Below are positions 26,887 through 34,987 of a stretch of DNA of 64,000 nt, piece after piece. The notes beneath the pieces are model-generated. The model was given only the letters and a program-made list of their open reading frames with translations. It had not been told where the DNA came from and made no database searches. The DNA is from Betaproteobacteria bacterium (lineage in GTDB: Bacteria > Pseudomonadota > Gammaproteobacteria > Burkholderiales > Casimicrobiaceae): NCBI GenBank assembly GCA_013298695.1, contig JAAFIS010000002.1, positions 402,935 to 466,934 on the forward strand. Reading direction: 5' to 3'. Within the stretch, counting starts at the first letter, position 1; every line of letters begins with the position of its first letter. A program made the position numbers and the translations under genes.

Positions 26887-28749
26887 ATGGCCACTCAAGA
26901 ACTCAAAGTCCCAGACATCGGCGATTTCAAAGACATTCCTGTCATCGAAATTTTGGTGAAGGTTGGCGATACTGTCGCGAAAGAGCAGTCGCTCGTTACG
27001 CTCGAATCCGACAAGGCGACGATGGAAGTGCCTGCGGATGTGGCGGGCGTCGTAAAAGAGATTCGCGTAAAGTTGGGCGATAAGGTCTCGCAGGGGACTG
27101 TGGTTGCGATGATTGAAGTGGGCGCTTCTGCGGCACCTGCTTCCACCGCAAGCGCGAACGCGCCTGTAACCTCCGTTCGTGGTGATGCTGAGCAAGGTCG
27201 AAGCATCGAACCACAACGTCAAGATAAATCGGCTCATGGTTCGACGGGCTCACCACGAGCGGAGACTGCGCCGGTTCCAAACGCAGCGACGTACACAGGC
27301 AAAGCCGACTTCGAATGCGACATGCTCGTCCTCGGCGCAGGCCCTGGCGGCTACTCCGCGGCTTTCCGCGCCGCAGATCTCGGTATGAAAACGATGATCG
27401 TTGAACGCTACGCCTCGCTTGGCGGCGTGTGTTTAAACGTCGGCTGCATTCCATCCAAAGCATTGCTGCACACCGCCGCTGTGATGGACGAAGTCAAGGC
27501 GATGGCGAAGCATGGCATTAGCTACGGCGAACCGACGATTGATATGGCGAAGCTGCGCGAGCACAAAGATAAAGTGATCGGCAAGCTCACGGGCGGTCTC
27601 TCGCAAATGGCGAAGCTGCGCAAAGTTGACGTCGTGCGCGGCTATGGCGCGTTCCTCGATGCAAACCATGTTGAAGTGGAAATGACAACCGGTTCCGGTC
27701 AAGACAAAACTGGCGTAAAGAAAGTCATCAAGTTTTCAAAATGCATCATCGCGGCGGGCTCGCAAGCGGTGCGTTTGCCGTTTATGCCGGATGATCCGCG
27801 TGTGGTGGATTCCACCGGCGCGCTGCTGCTCGATACGAAACCTGAGCGCATGCTGGTGATCGGCGGCGGCATCATCGGCCTTGAAATGGCGACGGTGTAT
27901 TCCACGCTCGGCGCACGCATCGATGTCGTTGAAATGCTCGATATCGTGATGACCGGCGCGGATCGCGATCTGGTGAAGGTGTGGGAAAAGGTCAATGCGC
28001 CACGTTTTGACAACATGATGCTCAAAACAAAAACCGTTGGCGCGGTAGCGAAGAAAGACGGCATTTACGTTTCCTTCGAAGGCACGGATTCCACGAGTAG
28101 AGCCCCGAAAGAACCGCAGCGCTACGACCTCGTATTGGTCGCAGTCGGACGCTCGCCGAACGGCAAAAAAATCGCAGCGGATAAAGCGGGGGTCGCAGTC
28201 ACCGATCGCGGCTTCATCAATGTTGATAAACAAATGCGCACCAACGTCGCACATATTTTCGCGATTGGTGACATCGTCGGCAACCCGATGCTCGCGCACA
28301 AAGCCGTGCACGAAGGCCACGTGGCCGCTGAAGCGGCGTTCGGCGAAAAAACATTCTTCGACGCGCGACAAATCCCGAGTGTGGCCTACACCGATCCCGA
28401 AATCGCGTGGGCAGGCGTGACCGAAGACGAAGCCAAAGCCAAAGGCATCAAACACACCGTCGGCAAATTCCCCTGGGCTGCGAGCGGCCGCGCCATTGCC
28501 AACGGTCGCGATGAAGGCTTCACCAAACTCCTGTTCGACGATGAAACTCACCGCATCATCGGCGGCGGCATCGTCGGCACCCACGCAGGCGATTTGATCG
28601 GCGAGGTGTGTTTAGCGATTGAAATGGGAGCTGATGCGGTCGATATTGGAAAGACTATTCATCCGCATCCGACACTCGGTGAGAGTATCGGCATGGCAGC
28701 GGAGGTTGCGCATGGGACTTGTACGGATTTGCCGCCGGTGAGGCGCTAA
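26887..28749 (+). CDS. lpdA: Dihydrolipoamide dehydrogenase (PDH E3) with N-terminal lipoyl domain
   Basis: The flavoenzyme that reoxidises dihydrolipoyl groups with NAD+. It is 620 aa instead of about 475 because a lipoyl domain (about 3-77, ESDKATMEVPA) precedes the flavoprotein, joined by a Ser/Ala linker and a repeat-derived stretch (about 96-126). Key parts: FAD motif GAGPGGYSAAFRA, redox pair GGVCLNVGCIPSK, NAD motif GGGIIGLEMATVY, the second FAD contact AIGDIVG and catalytic HPHPTLGE. The lipoyl fusion is typical of betaproteobacterial PDH. Its first 25 residues are nearly identical to those of AceF. It ends the aceE-aceF-lpdA cluster. Confidence 0.96.
   Translation: MATQELKVPDIGDFKDIPVIEILVKVGDTVAKEQSLVTLESDKATMEVPADVAGVVKEIRVKLGDKVSQGTVVAMIEVGASAAPASTASANAPVTSVRGDAEQGRSIEPQRQDKSAHGSTGSPRAETAPVPNAATYTGKADFECDMLVLGAGPGGYSAAFRAADLGMKTMIVERYASLGGVCLNVGCIPSKALLHTAAVMDEVKAMAKHGISYGEPTIDMAKLREHKDKVIGKLTGGLSQMAKLRKVDVVRGYGAFLDANHVEVEMTTGSGQDKTGVKKVIKFSKCIIAAGSQAVRLPFMPDDPRVVDSTGALLLDTKPERMLVIGGGIIGLEMATVYSTLGARIDVVEMLDIVMTGADRDLVKVWEKVNAPRFDNMMLKTKTVGAVAKKDGIYVSFEGTDSTSRAPKEPQRYDLVLVAVGRSPNGKKIAADKAGVAVTDRGFINVDKQMRTNVAHIFAIGDIVGNPMLAHKAVHEGHVAAEAAFGEKTFFDARQIPSVAYTDPEIAWAGVTEDEAKAKGIKHTVGKFPWAASGRAIANGRDEGFTKLLFDDETHRIIGGGIVGTHAGDLIGEVCLAIEMGADAVDIGKTIHPHPTLGESIGMAAEVAHGTCTDLPPVRR
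27173..27262. repeat. Dispersed GTTCGACAGGCTCA repeat inside lpdA
   Basis: Left arm CCGTTCGTGGTGATGCTGAG (with the longer AAGGTCGAAGCATCGAACCA continuation) and right arm TGGTTCGACGGGCTCACCAC belong to the same family as the element in aceF. It stays in frame and supplies the linker between the lipoyl and FAD domains. Confidence 0.85.
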
Positions 28750-28766
28750 CTCGACTTGGAAATACG

Positions 28767-29138
28767 TTGAAGTTATTCGATACCGCCATCGTCGACGTGC
28801 TTGAATCTTACGTTGTTGGAGCACAAGTTGAATCCGTACTACTCGCAAACTATTCGTTTGTTCTTGTAATTGGAGACATATCTATTGCATGTTACGAACG
28901 CGTAAATGCACGGATTGAAGGACACAGTCTTTCATGTCTTAATGCGCCGTACGTTGGATCCTGGGGGCTTCTAGTTCGACAGGTAGTTCGGCGAATCTTG
29001 CTTCAATCCCCGCAGGTTATTCGCCTAGAAATGGCGTCTGGTGATTTCATCGACTTCGAAACCACCGAAAGTCGCTACGAATCTGTGGTGGTTACGCTGC
29101 CTTCAAAGAACGAGACACAAGTTATGGAAATCTACTGA
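28767..29138 (+). CDS. AT-rich orphan gene, unrecognised
   Basis: Open frame of 123 codons from TTG 28767 (the frame is open to an ATG at 28719 inside lpdA, which is a less likely start; GGAAA lies about 5 nt before the TTG). The product begins LKLFDTAIVDVLESYVVGAQ and ends with an acidic, aromatic tail. It has no signal peptide or transmembrane helix and I recognise no family. Codon usage is visibly more AT-rich than in neighbouring genes, which suggests acquisition. Small proteins of this sort are often immunity proteins or orphans left after rearrangement, but no toxin is adjacent, so that is speculation. It follows lpdA by 17 bp. Confidence 0.5.
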   Translation: MKLFDTAIVDVLESYVVGAQVESVLLANYSFVLVIGDISIACYERVNARIEGHSLSCLNAPYVGSWGLLVRQVVRRILLQSPQVIRLEMASGDFIDFETTESRYESVVVTLPSKNETQVMEIY

Positions 29139-29142
29139 AGCG

Positions 29143-29405
29143 GGTAGGGTGGGCACCCCGTGCCCACCGTGGCGTTTCGTGATTCGCTCAAGTTGTGGGC
29201 AGGCGGCTGCCCACCCTACGAATAAGCGCATCCGAGGGCGACACTCATAGCCCGTGTCTGGCTCGTAGGGTGCGATCCCATCGCACCTTGTGCAAATACG
29301 TGCGAAGCGGATCTCTTCAATCAACGCTGGCTCGTATCGACTTGGGTGCGATAGGATCGCACCATACCCCGCCACGAAAACCCGGATGCGAGCATCCGGG
29401 CTACG
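29143..29405. repeat. Cluster of dispersed hairpin repeats
   Basis: The 323-bp gap between the orphan gene and the antitoxin is made of known-style dispersed repeats: GTAGGGTGGGCA (29143) inverted to TGCCCACCCTAC (29208), GGGTGCGATCCCATCGCACC (29268) related to GGTGCGATAGGATCGCACC (29345), and CCCGGATGCGAGCATCCGGG (29382). A GGGTGGGCACGGGGT copy also lies at about 39043, before the HEPN gene stop. No gene is seen here. Confidence 0.8.
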
Positions 29406-29461
29406 AGCGCCGTTGCGCGGCAAATGTGCTATTCTCCTTACCAAGCGTAAGGAGCTTAACC

Positions 29462-29710
29462 ATGCACTCGTCGACGATCACGAGCAAAAGCCAAATCACG
29501 ATTCCGGCCGCCGTGCGCGATGCGTTGGGTTTGCAGGCAGGCGACAAGATTGATTTCATTCCGTCAGCGCATGGTTTTGAGATCGTGCCTCGGCGTGAAT
29601 CGGTGCTGTCTTTCCACGGCAAATACGCGCATTTGGTGAAGAAGCCGCATTCAATTGATGCGATGAACGAGGCTATTCGCGCGCGCATGAAGGCGCGATT
29701 CGCGAAATAG
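29462..29710 (+). CDS. AbrB/MazE-type antitoxin
   Basis: An 82-aa DNA-binding antitoxin. Residues 1-47 (MHSSTITSKSQITIPAAVRD, then ALGLQAGDKIDF) form a swapped-hairpin AbrB domain, and the C-terminal tail would neutralise the toxin. AAGGAG lies about 8 nt before the ATG at 29462. The start is set by the domain; the open frame extends far upstream through repeats. The PIN toxin gene follows 24 bp downstream. An AbrB-type antitoxin with a PIN-type toxin is a usual VapBC pairing; such pairs normally bind their own promoter. Confidence 0.9.
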   Translation: MHSSTITSKSQITIPAAVRDALGLQAGDKIDFIPSAHGFEIVPRRESVLSFHGKYAHLVKKPHSIDAMNEAIRARMKARFAK

Positions 29711-29734
29711 CGCCCAATTCGCAGCAAGCAAACC

Positions 29735-30133
29735 ATGATCGGCATCGATACCAATGTTTTGATTCGTTTTCTCTTGAAAGACGATGCGAAGCAAGCGGCG
29801 CGTGCGCTCCGCTTTATGCGCGACGAGATTTCGGGGACGGCGCCAGGTCACATCAGTTTAGTGACGCTGTTGGAAACGGTGTTGGTGCTCGATTCGCTTT
29901 ACGAATTCAGCGTGAGCGACCAACTCGCCGTCGTAGACGATTTGTTGAGCGCTGACGCGCTCGTTGTTGCTGAACGCGCGGTCATCGCGCAAGCGGTAGC
30001 ACTCGCACGCACGAAGAAGGCGGACTTTCAGGATTGCTTAGTGTTACTGCTTGATCGCGCGGCAGGTTGCAGCAAAACGGTGACCTTCGACGCGAAAGCG
30101 GCGAAGCGCGCCGGGATGACCGTGTTGACATAA
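29735..30133 (+). CDS. PIN-domain ribonuclease toxin (VapC type)
   Basis: A 132-aa PIN-domain protein. The acidic metal-binding set is complete: Asp5 (IGIDTNVLIRF), Glu47 (LVTLLETV), Asp97/Asp100 (KKADFQDC) and Asp119 (TVTFDAKAAKRAGM). VapC toxins cut specific tRNA or rRNA sites and are held inactive by the partner antitoxin. Length and start (ATG 29735) are normal. With the AbrB-type gene just upstream it forms a complete, probably functional toxin-antitoxin pair. The target RNA cannot be inferred. Confidence 0.9.
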   Translation: MIGIDTNVLIRFLLKDDAKQAARALRFMRDEISGTAPGHISLVTLLETVLVLDSLYEFSVSDQLAVVDDLLSADALVVAERAVIAQAVALARTKKADFQDCLVLLLDRAAGCSKTVTFDAKAAKRAGMTVLT

Positions 30134-30136
30134 CGC

Positions 30137-30576
30137 GTGCTCGTTCTTTTCAACAAACCTTACGGCGTGCTGTCGCAATTTACGAGCGATGGCGGGCGCT
30201 GGAAAACGCTTGCCGAATTCATCGATATTCCGAACGTGTATGCGGCGGGGCGCTTGGATGCCGATAGTGAAGGGCTTTTGTTGCTCACGGATAACGGCGT
30301 GTTGCAGGCGATGATTGCGGGTTCGTCAACGAGCAAAGCACCGTCATTGCGAGGCACGCCGCGCGCGACGCGGCAACCCAGGAATTCGCCACTCCACATT
30401 TTGTTGGATTCTCAGAGCAACTTTCTGGGTCGCCACGGCCTACGGCCTCGCGATGACGAGCTTGGTTGGCTGCGAGTGAACGCGGGCATTACGAAAACCT
30501 ATTGAGCGCAAGTCGAAGGCATCACCGACTAGGTACACGCAGCGCAATTGATGCGCGACGTTGGGCTGAACGATGT
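30137..30576 (+). pseudogene. Decayed copy of rluE (23S rRNA pseudouridine synthase)
   Basis: From GTG 30137 the product begins [20 protein letters not shown] and matches the first 60 residues of the intact gene at 31527, including [17 protein letters not shown]. At 30342-30458 a dispersed repeat interrupts it. After that, homology resumes (ITKTY), but the Trp codon is now TGA (30504) and a TAG follows at 30529. Similarity fades near 30576, so the catalytic C-terminal half is missing. DNA identity to the intact copy in the first 175 bp is high, so this is a duplication that later decayed, not a foreign fragment. Confidence 0.85.
30342..30458. repeat. Dispersed CGTCATTGCGAGG-type inverted repeat in the rluE pseudogene
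   Basis: Outer ends CGTCATTGCGAGGC and GCCTCGCGATGACG are inverted, with inner CAACCCAG and CTGGGTCG partners. This repeat type is widespread in proteobacteria. Its position inside the pseudogene, absent from the intact paralogue, marks it as an insertion. Confidence 0.85.
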
Positions 30577-30702
30577 GTTTCAAACACACGCGATGCGACT
30601 ACGACCGCTGAGCACACCACCGGCTTCCGCGCACCCCCACCCGCACGAATTTTGGTTAAATCGCTATTCCTTCTCCAAACAATTGAGGTTCCAGTGTCTG
30701 TC

Positions 30703-31422
30703 ATGAAAAAAATTGCATTGATTTCGTTTGCTGCGTTGCTTTTGGGCGGCTGCACTCGTTCGATTGAAAGCCAATACACGCCTAGCTTTACCAAAGGTAC
30801 CGACCAAGCGGTGTTGAGCGGCGCGAAAATCGGAGTCGCGAAACTTGAGGACAAGCGTTCTTGGGTAGCGGCGGGCGATGAGCAAAGCAAGAGCTTTATC
30901 GGCCAAGCAGGGTCATGGAAATTCGGCCTTACGTTTGGCGGCAAAGAATTTACTCCGGTCGATACGATTGTGCGCACTGCGATCGTTGAAGAGTTACGCC
31001 GCGCTGGCGCTGCCAGCGTAGCTATCGATACAACGCTTGGCAGTAAAGATCTGTCAAAGTTCGACGCAACCGCCGCAGCTGCGAAGGTAGATTACGTACT
31101 GGGCGGAGACTTGACGGTATTCGAGTTTGTCAACGAAACGGGATTGGTCACCGTCACCAGCCGCCGCGCCGTCAGTCTGAGCATCAAAATGAAGCGTGTC
31201 GGCAAAGACGCCCTCGTCATCGATCAAAGCTACGTACAGAATGATCGCGAAAATGAGGGGCTTGGCGTGATGCACAGCACGAACGTGAACAAGTTGTTGA
31301 ACAACGCGTTGCGAAATTCAGTACACAAGATCGTCTCTGATGTGTCGCTCGCATTGAAGGTGCCAGAGAATCGCGTTTCAGTCACGGTTGAGATTGATGG
31401 GGTTGCATTGCTCGCGCACTAA
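30703..31422 (+). CDS. YajG-like outer membrane lipoprotein
   Basis: A 239-aa lipoprotein. The signal peptide MKKIALISFAALLLGGC ends in a clear lipobox with Cys17. The mature region contains a stretch typical of the YajG/lipoprotein family that occurs near pump or envelope genes: a beta-rich core with VDYVLGGDLTVFEF, then RAVSLSIKMKRVGKDALVIDQSY, then NKLLNNALRNSVHKIVSDVS. The start is the ATG at 30703, since the upstream open frame lies in the rluE remnant. Its function is unknown. It sits between the decayed and intact rluE copies, so the duplication brackets this gene. Confidence 0.7.
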   Translation: MKKIALISFAALLLGGCTRSIESQYTPSFTKGTDQAVLSGAKIGVAKLEDKRSWVAAGDEQSKSFIGQAGSWKFGLTFGGKEFTPVDTIVRTAIVEELRRAGAASVAIDTTLGSKDLSKFDATAAAAKVDYVLGGDLTVFEFVNETGLVTVTSRRAVSLSIKMKRVGKDALVIDQSYVQNDRENEGLGVMHSTNVNKLLNNALRNSVHKIVSDVSLALKVPENRVSVTVEIDGVALLAH

Positions 31423-31526
31423 GTTTGTGGGACCTGCGTAGCTAAACCGCCGCCACTCGACGTGATTTTGTGTACCAGAGTCGAGTGTCGGAAACCACGC
31501 AAGGGAGCCTCGCTCACTGTTTCTAC

Positions 31527-32213
31527 ATGCTGTTGCTTTTCAATAAACCCTACGGCCTTCTCTCGCAATTCACGAGCGATGGTGGGCGCTGGAAAACGCT
31601 TGCTGAGTTCATTGATATTCCGAACGTCTATGCGGCGGGTCGGTTGGATGCGGATAGTGAGGGGCTGCTGTTACTCACGGATAACGGGGTGCTGCAGGCG
31701 ATGATTGCGGGGGCGGAGCGAGTTCATGGATCGGTCCTTCGACAAGCTCATGGTTCGACAGGCTCACCACGAGCGGAGATGAACTCACCGCGAACGGGAA
31801 ATAGGAAGTCGGAGCGCACGGTGACGAAAACCTATTGGGCACAAGTCGAAGGCATCGCCACCGACACCCACGCCGCGCAACTTACGCGCGGTGTGGCGCT
31901 CAACGATGGCGCGGCGCGGGCGGTTTCCTCTCGCGTGCTGGTTGACGCGAAAGAACCGTGGCCGCGCGATCCGCCGATTCGCGCTCGAAAATCAGTGCCG
32001 GATTCGTGGATTGAATTGACGCTTGATGAAGGTCGCAATCGTCAGGTGCGGCGGATGACGGCAGCTGTGGGGCTGCCAACGCTGCGATTGATTCGCGTAG
32101 CGATTGGGCCTTGGCGTGTGGATGATGTAACGCAGGGCGGCTATCTAACGATCAGCGACGACGAAGCGTTTGCGGACTTGCGTTCAACTGATTTACTGCT
32201 ATCAAATCGCTAA
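31527..32213 (+). CDS. rluE: 23S rRNA pseudouridine synthase, RluE type
   Basis: A 228-aa member of the RsuA/RluE/RluF family without an S4 domain, as in RluE, which modifies U2457 of 23S rRNA in E. coli. The catalytic Asp is in [17 protein letters not shown] (about residues 40-56). TKTYWAQVEG and the C-terminal RNRQVRRMTAAVGLPTLRLIR motif are present. A repeat-derived stretch (31732-31797, product RQAHGSTGSPRAE) lengthens the loop after the catalytic motif without breaking the frame. The start is the ATG at 31527 because homology begins MLLLFNKPYG. A decayed paralogue lies 1.4 kb upstream. Confidence 0.9.
   Translation: MLLLFNKPYGLLSQFTSDGGRWKTLAEFIDIPNVYAAGRLDADSEGLLLLTDNGVLQAMIAGAERVHGSVLRQAHGSTGSPRAEMNSPRTGNRKSERTVTKTYWAQVEGIATDTHAAQLTRGVALNDGAARAVSSRVLVDAKEPWPRDPPIRARKSVPDSWIELTLDEGRNRQVRRMTAAVGLPTLRLIRVAIGPWRVDDVTQGGYLTISDDEAFADLRSTDLLLSNR
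31732..31797. repeat. Dispersed GTTCGACAGGCTCA repeat inside rluE
   Basis: CGGTCCTTCGACAAGCTCAT followed by GGTTCGACAGGCTCACCACG, and a trailing CTCACCGCGAACGG, belong to the family also found in aceF and lpdA. It is in frame and extends a surface loop of RluE by about 20 residues. Confidence 0.8.
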
Positions 32214-32229
32214 GTAGCTAACAAGTATT

Positions 32230-32314
32230 AAGGCCATATTTATTGGGCTTTTACATTGTTTTTCATAAAAATCAATGTAATTGTTAGTAGTAAGCTAAGC
32301 CCAATTAACTTGGC
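32230..32314. repeat. Tripartite palindrome repeat, copy B
   Basis: Left AAGGCCATATTTATTGGGCTT-like palindrome is centred at 32240 (one mismatched pair in the arms). Right GCCCAATTAACTTGGC is centred at 32306.5. AATCAATG lies at the midpoint (about 32273.5) as a weak TATCGATA match. The element lies between the rluE and copZ 3' ends, about 16 bp after the rluE stop. Either palindrome could help transcript ending. Confidence 0.75.
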
Positions 32315-32358
32315 GATTACGTGCGAAAGCCATACTTCAGAAACACACTGCCGCCGTT

Positions 32359-32556
32359 CTACGCAGCAACGGTGTAACCCTCTTCGCTAATCGCTTTGGC
32401 TAACGCATCCCGGGCCGCGCCGCTCTCCACTTCCACTTTTCCGCTTGCGCGCTCAATCTTGATGGTTGCGCTGGCATCGACGCTTTTCACCGCGTCGGTG
32501 ACGGCGCGTTCACAATGGCCGCACGTCATGCCTTGTACGTTAAATACTTGATGCAT
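32359..32556 (-). CDS. copZ: Copper chaperone (HMA domain), CopZ-like
   Basis: A 65-aa single heavy-metal-associated domain. The metal-binding pair is in GMTCGHCERAV (Cys12, Cys15), and the ferredoxin-like fold pattern continues to the C-terminal Tyr-Thr-Val. A strong AGGAGG lies 6 nt before the ATG at 32556, which fixes the start. It is divergent from the copper ATPase gene 165 bp away, and the chaperone would hand Cu(I) to that pump. The shared intergenic region has no CueR-type box I can point to, but does contain a hairpin (ACGCCGC/GCGGCGT, 32679-32702). Confidence 0.92.
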   Translation of the reverse strand: MHQVFNVQGMTCGHCERAVTDAVKSVDASATIKIERASGKVEVESGAARDALAKAISEEGYTVAA

Positions 32557-32721
32557 GGAAACCTCCTGAATTGAATTAATCAAAGTGTGAGATGGACTCG
32601 AAATCGAGCGTTTCAACCCCATTTCTCATCTTGCGCAACATCGCGCGCCCATTCATTGCGCAATGTCAGTAAATGATCACGCCGCGCTTCGCGATGCGGC
32701 GTAAAGTATTACGCTCAAAGT

Positions 32722-34962
32722 ATGACTGAAATTTCTCTACCTTCGGAGCTACGCACTACCACCGCGCGCTCGACCACCGATGATATTTCCATCGGCGGGA
32801 TGACTTGCGCGTCGTGCGTGCTTCGCGTGGAGCGAGCGCTTAAGAAATTACCCGGCGTACAGGATGCTGCGGTCAATTTGGCCACCGAGTCGGCGCGCGT
32901 GACGTTTGATCCAGCCGTTACCAACGACGGCCGCTTACGTCGAGCGGTGCGTGACGCGGGTTACGAGCCGCGCACCCAGGTAGAGGCAGGTGATGCAGAA
33001 AATGCGTCGCCGTGGGCCGGGTTCGCGCCCGTTGCAATCGGGATTGTGCTCTCCTCACCATTGGTGTTGCCGATGGTGGGGGATTTGTTTGGCAAACATT
33101 GGATGTTGCCAGCGTGGATTCAATTTCTGCTCGCGACACCCGTGCAATTCATCCTCGGCGCGCGCTTCTATAAAGCGGCCTGGAGCGCGCTCAAAGCGCT
33201 CACCGGGAACATGGATTTATTGGTTGCTATTGGCACCACGGCGGGCTGGGGGCTTTCAATGTGGCTTTGGCTTACCGCTGAGCCCGACACAATGGTTCAC
33301 CTGTATTTCGAAGGCTCGGCGGTCGTCGTTACGCTCGTTTTGTTGGGTAAATGGCTAGAGGCGCGCGCGAAACGACAAACCACATCGGCCATCCGCGCAC
33401 TGCACGCGCTGCGCCCGGATATCGCTCATGTGATCAATCGCAACGGTGAAGAGGCCGATCTGCCAATTGCTGAGATCATCGTTGGCGATACGCTCGCGGT
33501 GCGACCCGGTGAGCGGTTTCCAGCAGATGGCATCGTGCACGAAGGCAACACACAAGTCGACGAATCAATGTTGACCGGAGAGCCGCTACCCGTCGAGAAA
33601 ACGTTCGGCGACAAACTCACCGGCGGCAGCATCAATGGCGATGGTCGCGTGCTGCTGCGGGTAACGGCAACGGGTAGCGAAACCGTGCTCTCGCACATTA
33701 TTCGTTTGGTGGAAGATGCGCAGGTGGCGAAAGCGCCGATTCAGCGGTTGGTGGATCAGGTGGCAGCGGTGTTCGTGCCCGTGGTGTTGGTGCTCGCGCT
33801 CATCACGTTGATCGGTTGGTGGTGGTTTGCCGCCAGCGGTGAACTCGCATTGATCCACGCCGTTGCGGTGCTCGTCATTGCGTGCCCTTGCGCGCTCGGC
33901 CTCGCCACGCCTGCTGCGATCATGGCGGGCACGGGTGCAGCAGCGAAACACGGAATATTGATCAAAGATGTGCAAGCGCTGGAGCTTGCGCATAAAGTAA
34001 ACGTGGTGGCATTTGACAAGACGGGCACGCTCACCGTTGGCCAACCTCGATTGACGGACATCGTCGTCGCGCAAGGCACTAGCGAAGACGAATTGTTGCG
34101 CAATGCAGCGGCCGTACAGCGCGGCAGCGAGCATCCACTGGCGCGCGCCGTCGTTGCACGTGCGGGAGTGGGCACCGCTGACAACGCGGTGAACGTTAAA
34201 GCGGTGCCGGGGCGCGGCACTGAGGGCAGCGTTGGCAATACCGACTGGTTAATCGGTAGCCTGCGCTGGATGCAAGAGCTTCATGTGTCGCTGGGTGAGC
34301 TGAGCGAGCGTGCGAGCGCGCTACAAGCTCAAGGTGCAACGGTGTCAGCGGTCGCCACGCGCGCAGGTGGTGAGTTGCGACTGCGCGGTTTGCTCGCGTT
34401 TGGCGATGAGCCGAAACCGGGCGCACGCGACGCGCTAGAGGCGCTGCGGGCATCGGGAATCCGCATCATGATGATTTCTGGCGACAACGCGGGCGCAGCG
34501 CTTGCGATGGCGCATCGCCTTGGGTTGCGCGATGACGAGGTGATGGCAGACGTGTTGCCTGCTGACAAAGCAGCGAAAGTCTCCGCGCTCAAAAAAGACG
34601 CGCAAGGAAAAAAACAAACCGTCGCGATGGTGGGGGACGGCGTGAATGATGCGCCTGCACTCGCGGCGGCCGACGTGGGCATCGCAATGGGCACCGGCAC
34701 CGACGTTGCAATTCATGCCGCAGCGATCACGCTCATGCGCGGTGACGTCGCACTGGTTGCCGACTCGCTTGAAATCTCGCGTCGAACGGTTGCAAAAATT
34801 CGCCAGAACTTGTTTTGGGCGTTTGCCTATAACGTAGCTGGAATCCCGCTTGCCGCGCTGGGCTACTTAAGCCCCGTAGTCGCAGGCGCAGCGATGGCTA
34901 TGAGTTCGGTGAGCGTCGTTACTAATGCGCTCCTGTTGTCGCGCTGGAAGCGCGGGAAGTAG
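32722..34962 (+). CDS. copA: Copper-exporting P1B-type ATPase
   Basis: Pumps Cu(I) out of the cytoplasm. The 746-aa protein has one N-terminal HMA domain (GMTCASC, Cys near 31 and 34), eight predicted transmembrane helices, the membrane metal site CPC in [13 protein letters not shown] (about 389-391), the actuator loop with [11 protein letters not shown], the phosphorylated Asp in DKTGTLT (about 431), the HP motif SEHPLARAV, and [10 protein letters not shown] (about 638). CPC together with C-terminal Asn/Met-Ser residues ([12 protein letters not shown]) places it with Cu(I) pumps. It is divergent from copZ. Confidence 0.95.
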   Translation: MTEISLPSELRTTTARSTTDDISIGGMTCASCVLRVERALKKLPGVQDAAVNLATESARVTFDPAVTNDGRLRRAVRDAGYEPRTQVEAGDAENASPWAGFAPVAIGIVLSSPLVLPMVGDLFGKHWMLPAWIQFLLATPVQFILGARFYKAAWSALKALTGNMDLLVAIGTTAGWGLSMWLWLTAEPDTMVHLYFEGSAVVVTLVLLGKWLEARAKRQTTSAIRALHALRPDIAHVINRNGEEADLPIAEIIVGDTLAVRPGERFPADGIVHEGNTQVDESMLTGEPLPVEKTFGDKLTGGSINGDGRVLLRVTATGSETVLSHIIRLVEDAQVAKAPIQRLVDQVAAVFVPVVLVLALITLIGWWWFAASGELALIHAVAVLVIACPCALGLATPAAIMAGTGAAAKHGILIKDVQALELAHKVNVVAFDKTGTLTVGQPRLTDIVVAQGTSEDELLRNAAAVQRGSEHPLARAVVARAGVGTADNAVNVKAVPGRGTEGSVGNTDWLIGSLRWMQELHVSLGELSERASALQAQGATVSAVATRAGGELRLRGLLAFGDEPKPGARDALEALRASGIRIMMISGDNAGAALAMAHRLGLRDDEVMADVLPADKAAKVSALKKDAQGKKQTVAMVGDGVNDAPALAAADVGIAMGTGTDVAIHAAAITLMRGDVALVADSLEISRRTVAKIRQNLFWAFAYNVAGIPLAALGYLSPVVAGAAMAMSSVSVVTNALLLSRWKRGK

Positions 34963-34987
34963 AGCGCGGCTCGCGACCTCTCAAAGC

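Noticed and set aside
29143-29405. CRISPR array in the repeat-rich gap
   Set aside because: Repeats are of different families, inverted rather than direct, and without regular spacers.
32557-32721. CueR-type operator between copZ and copA
   Set aside because: No paired ACCTTCC/GGAAGGT-like dyad with 19-bp promoter spacing could be found; regulation of the copper genes is left open.
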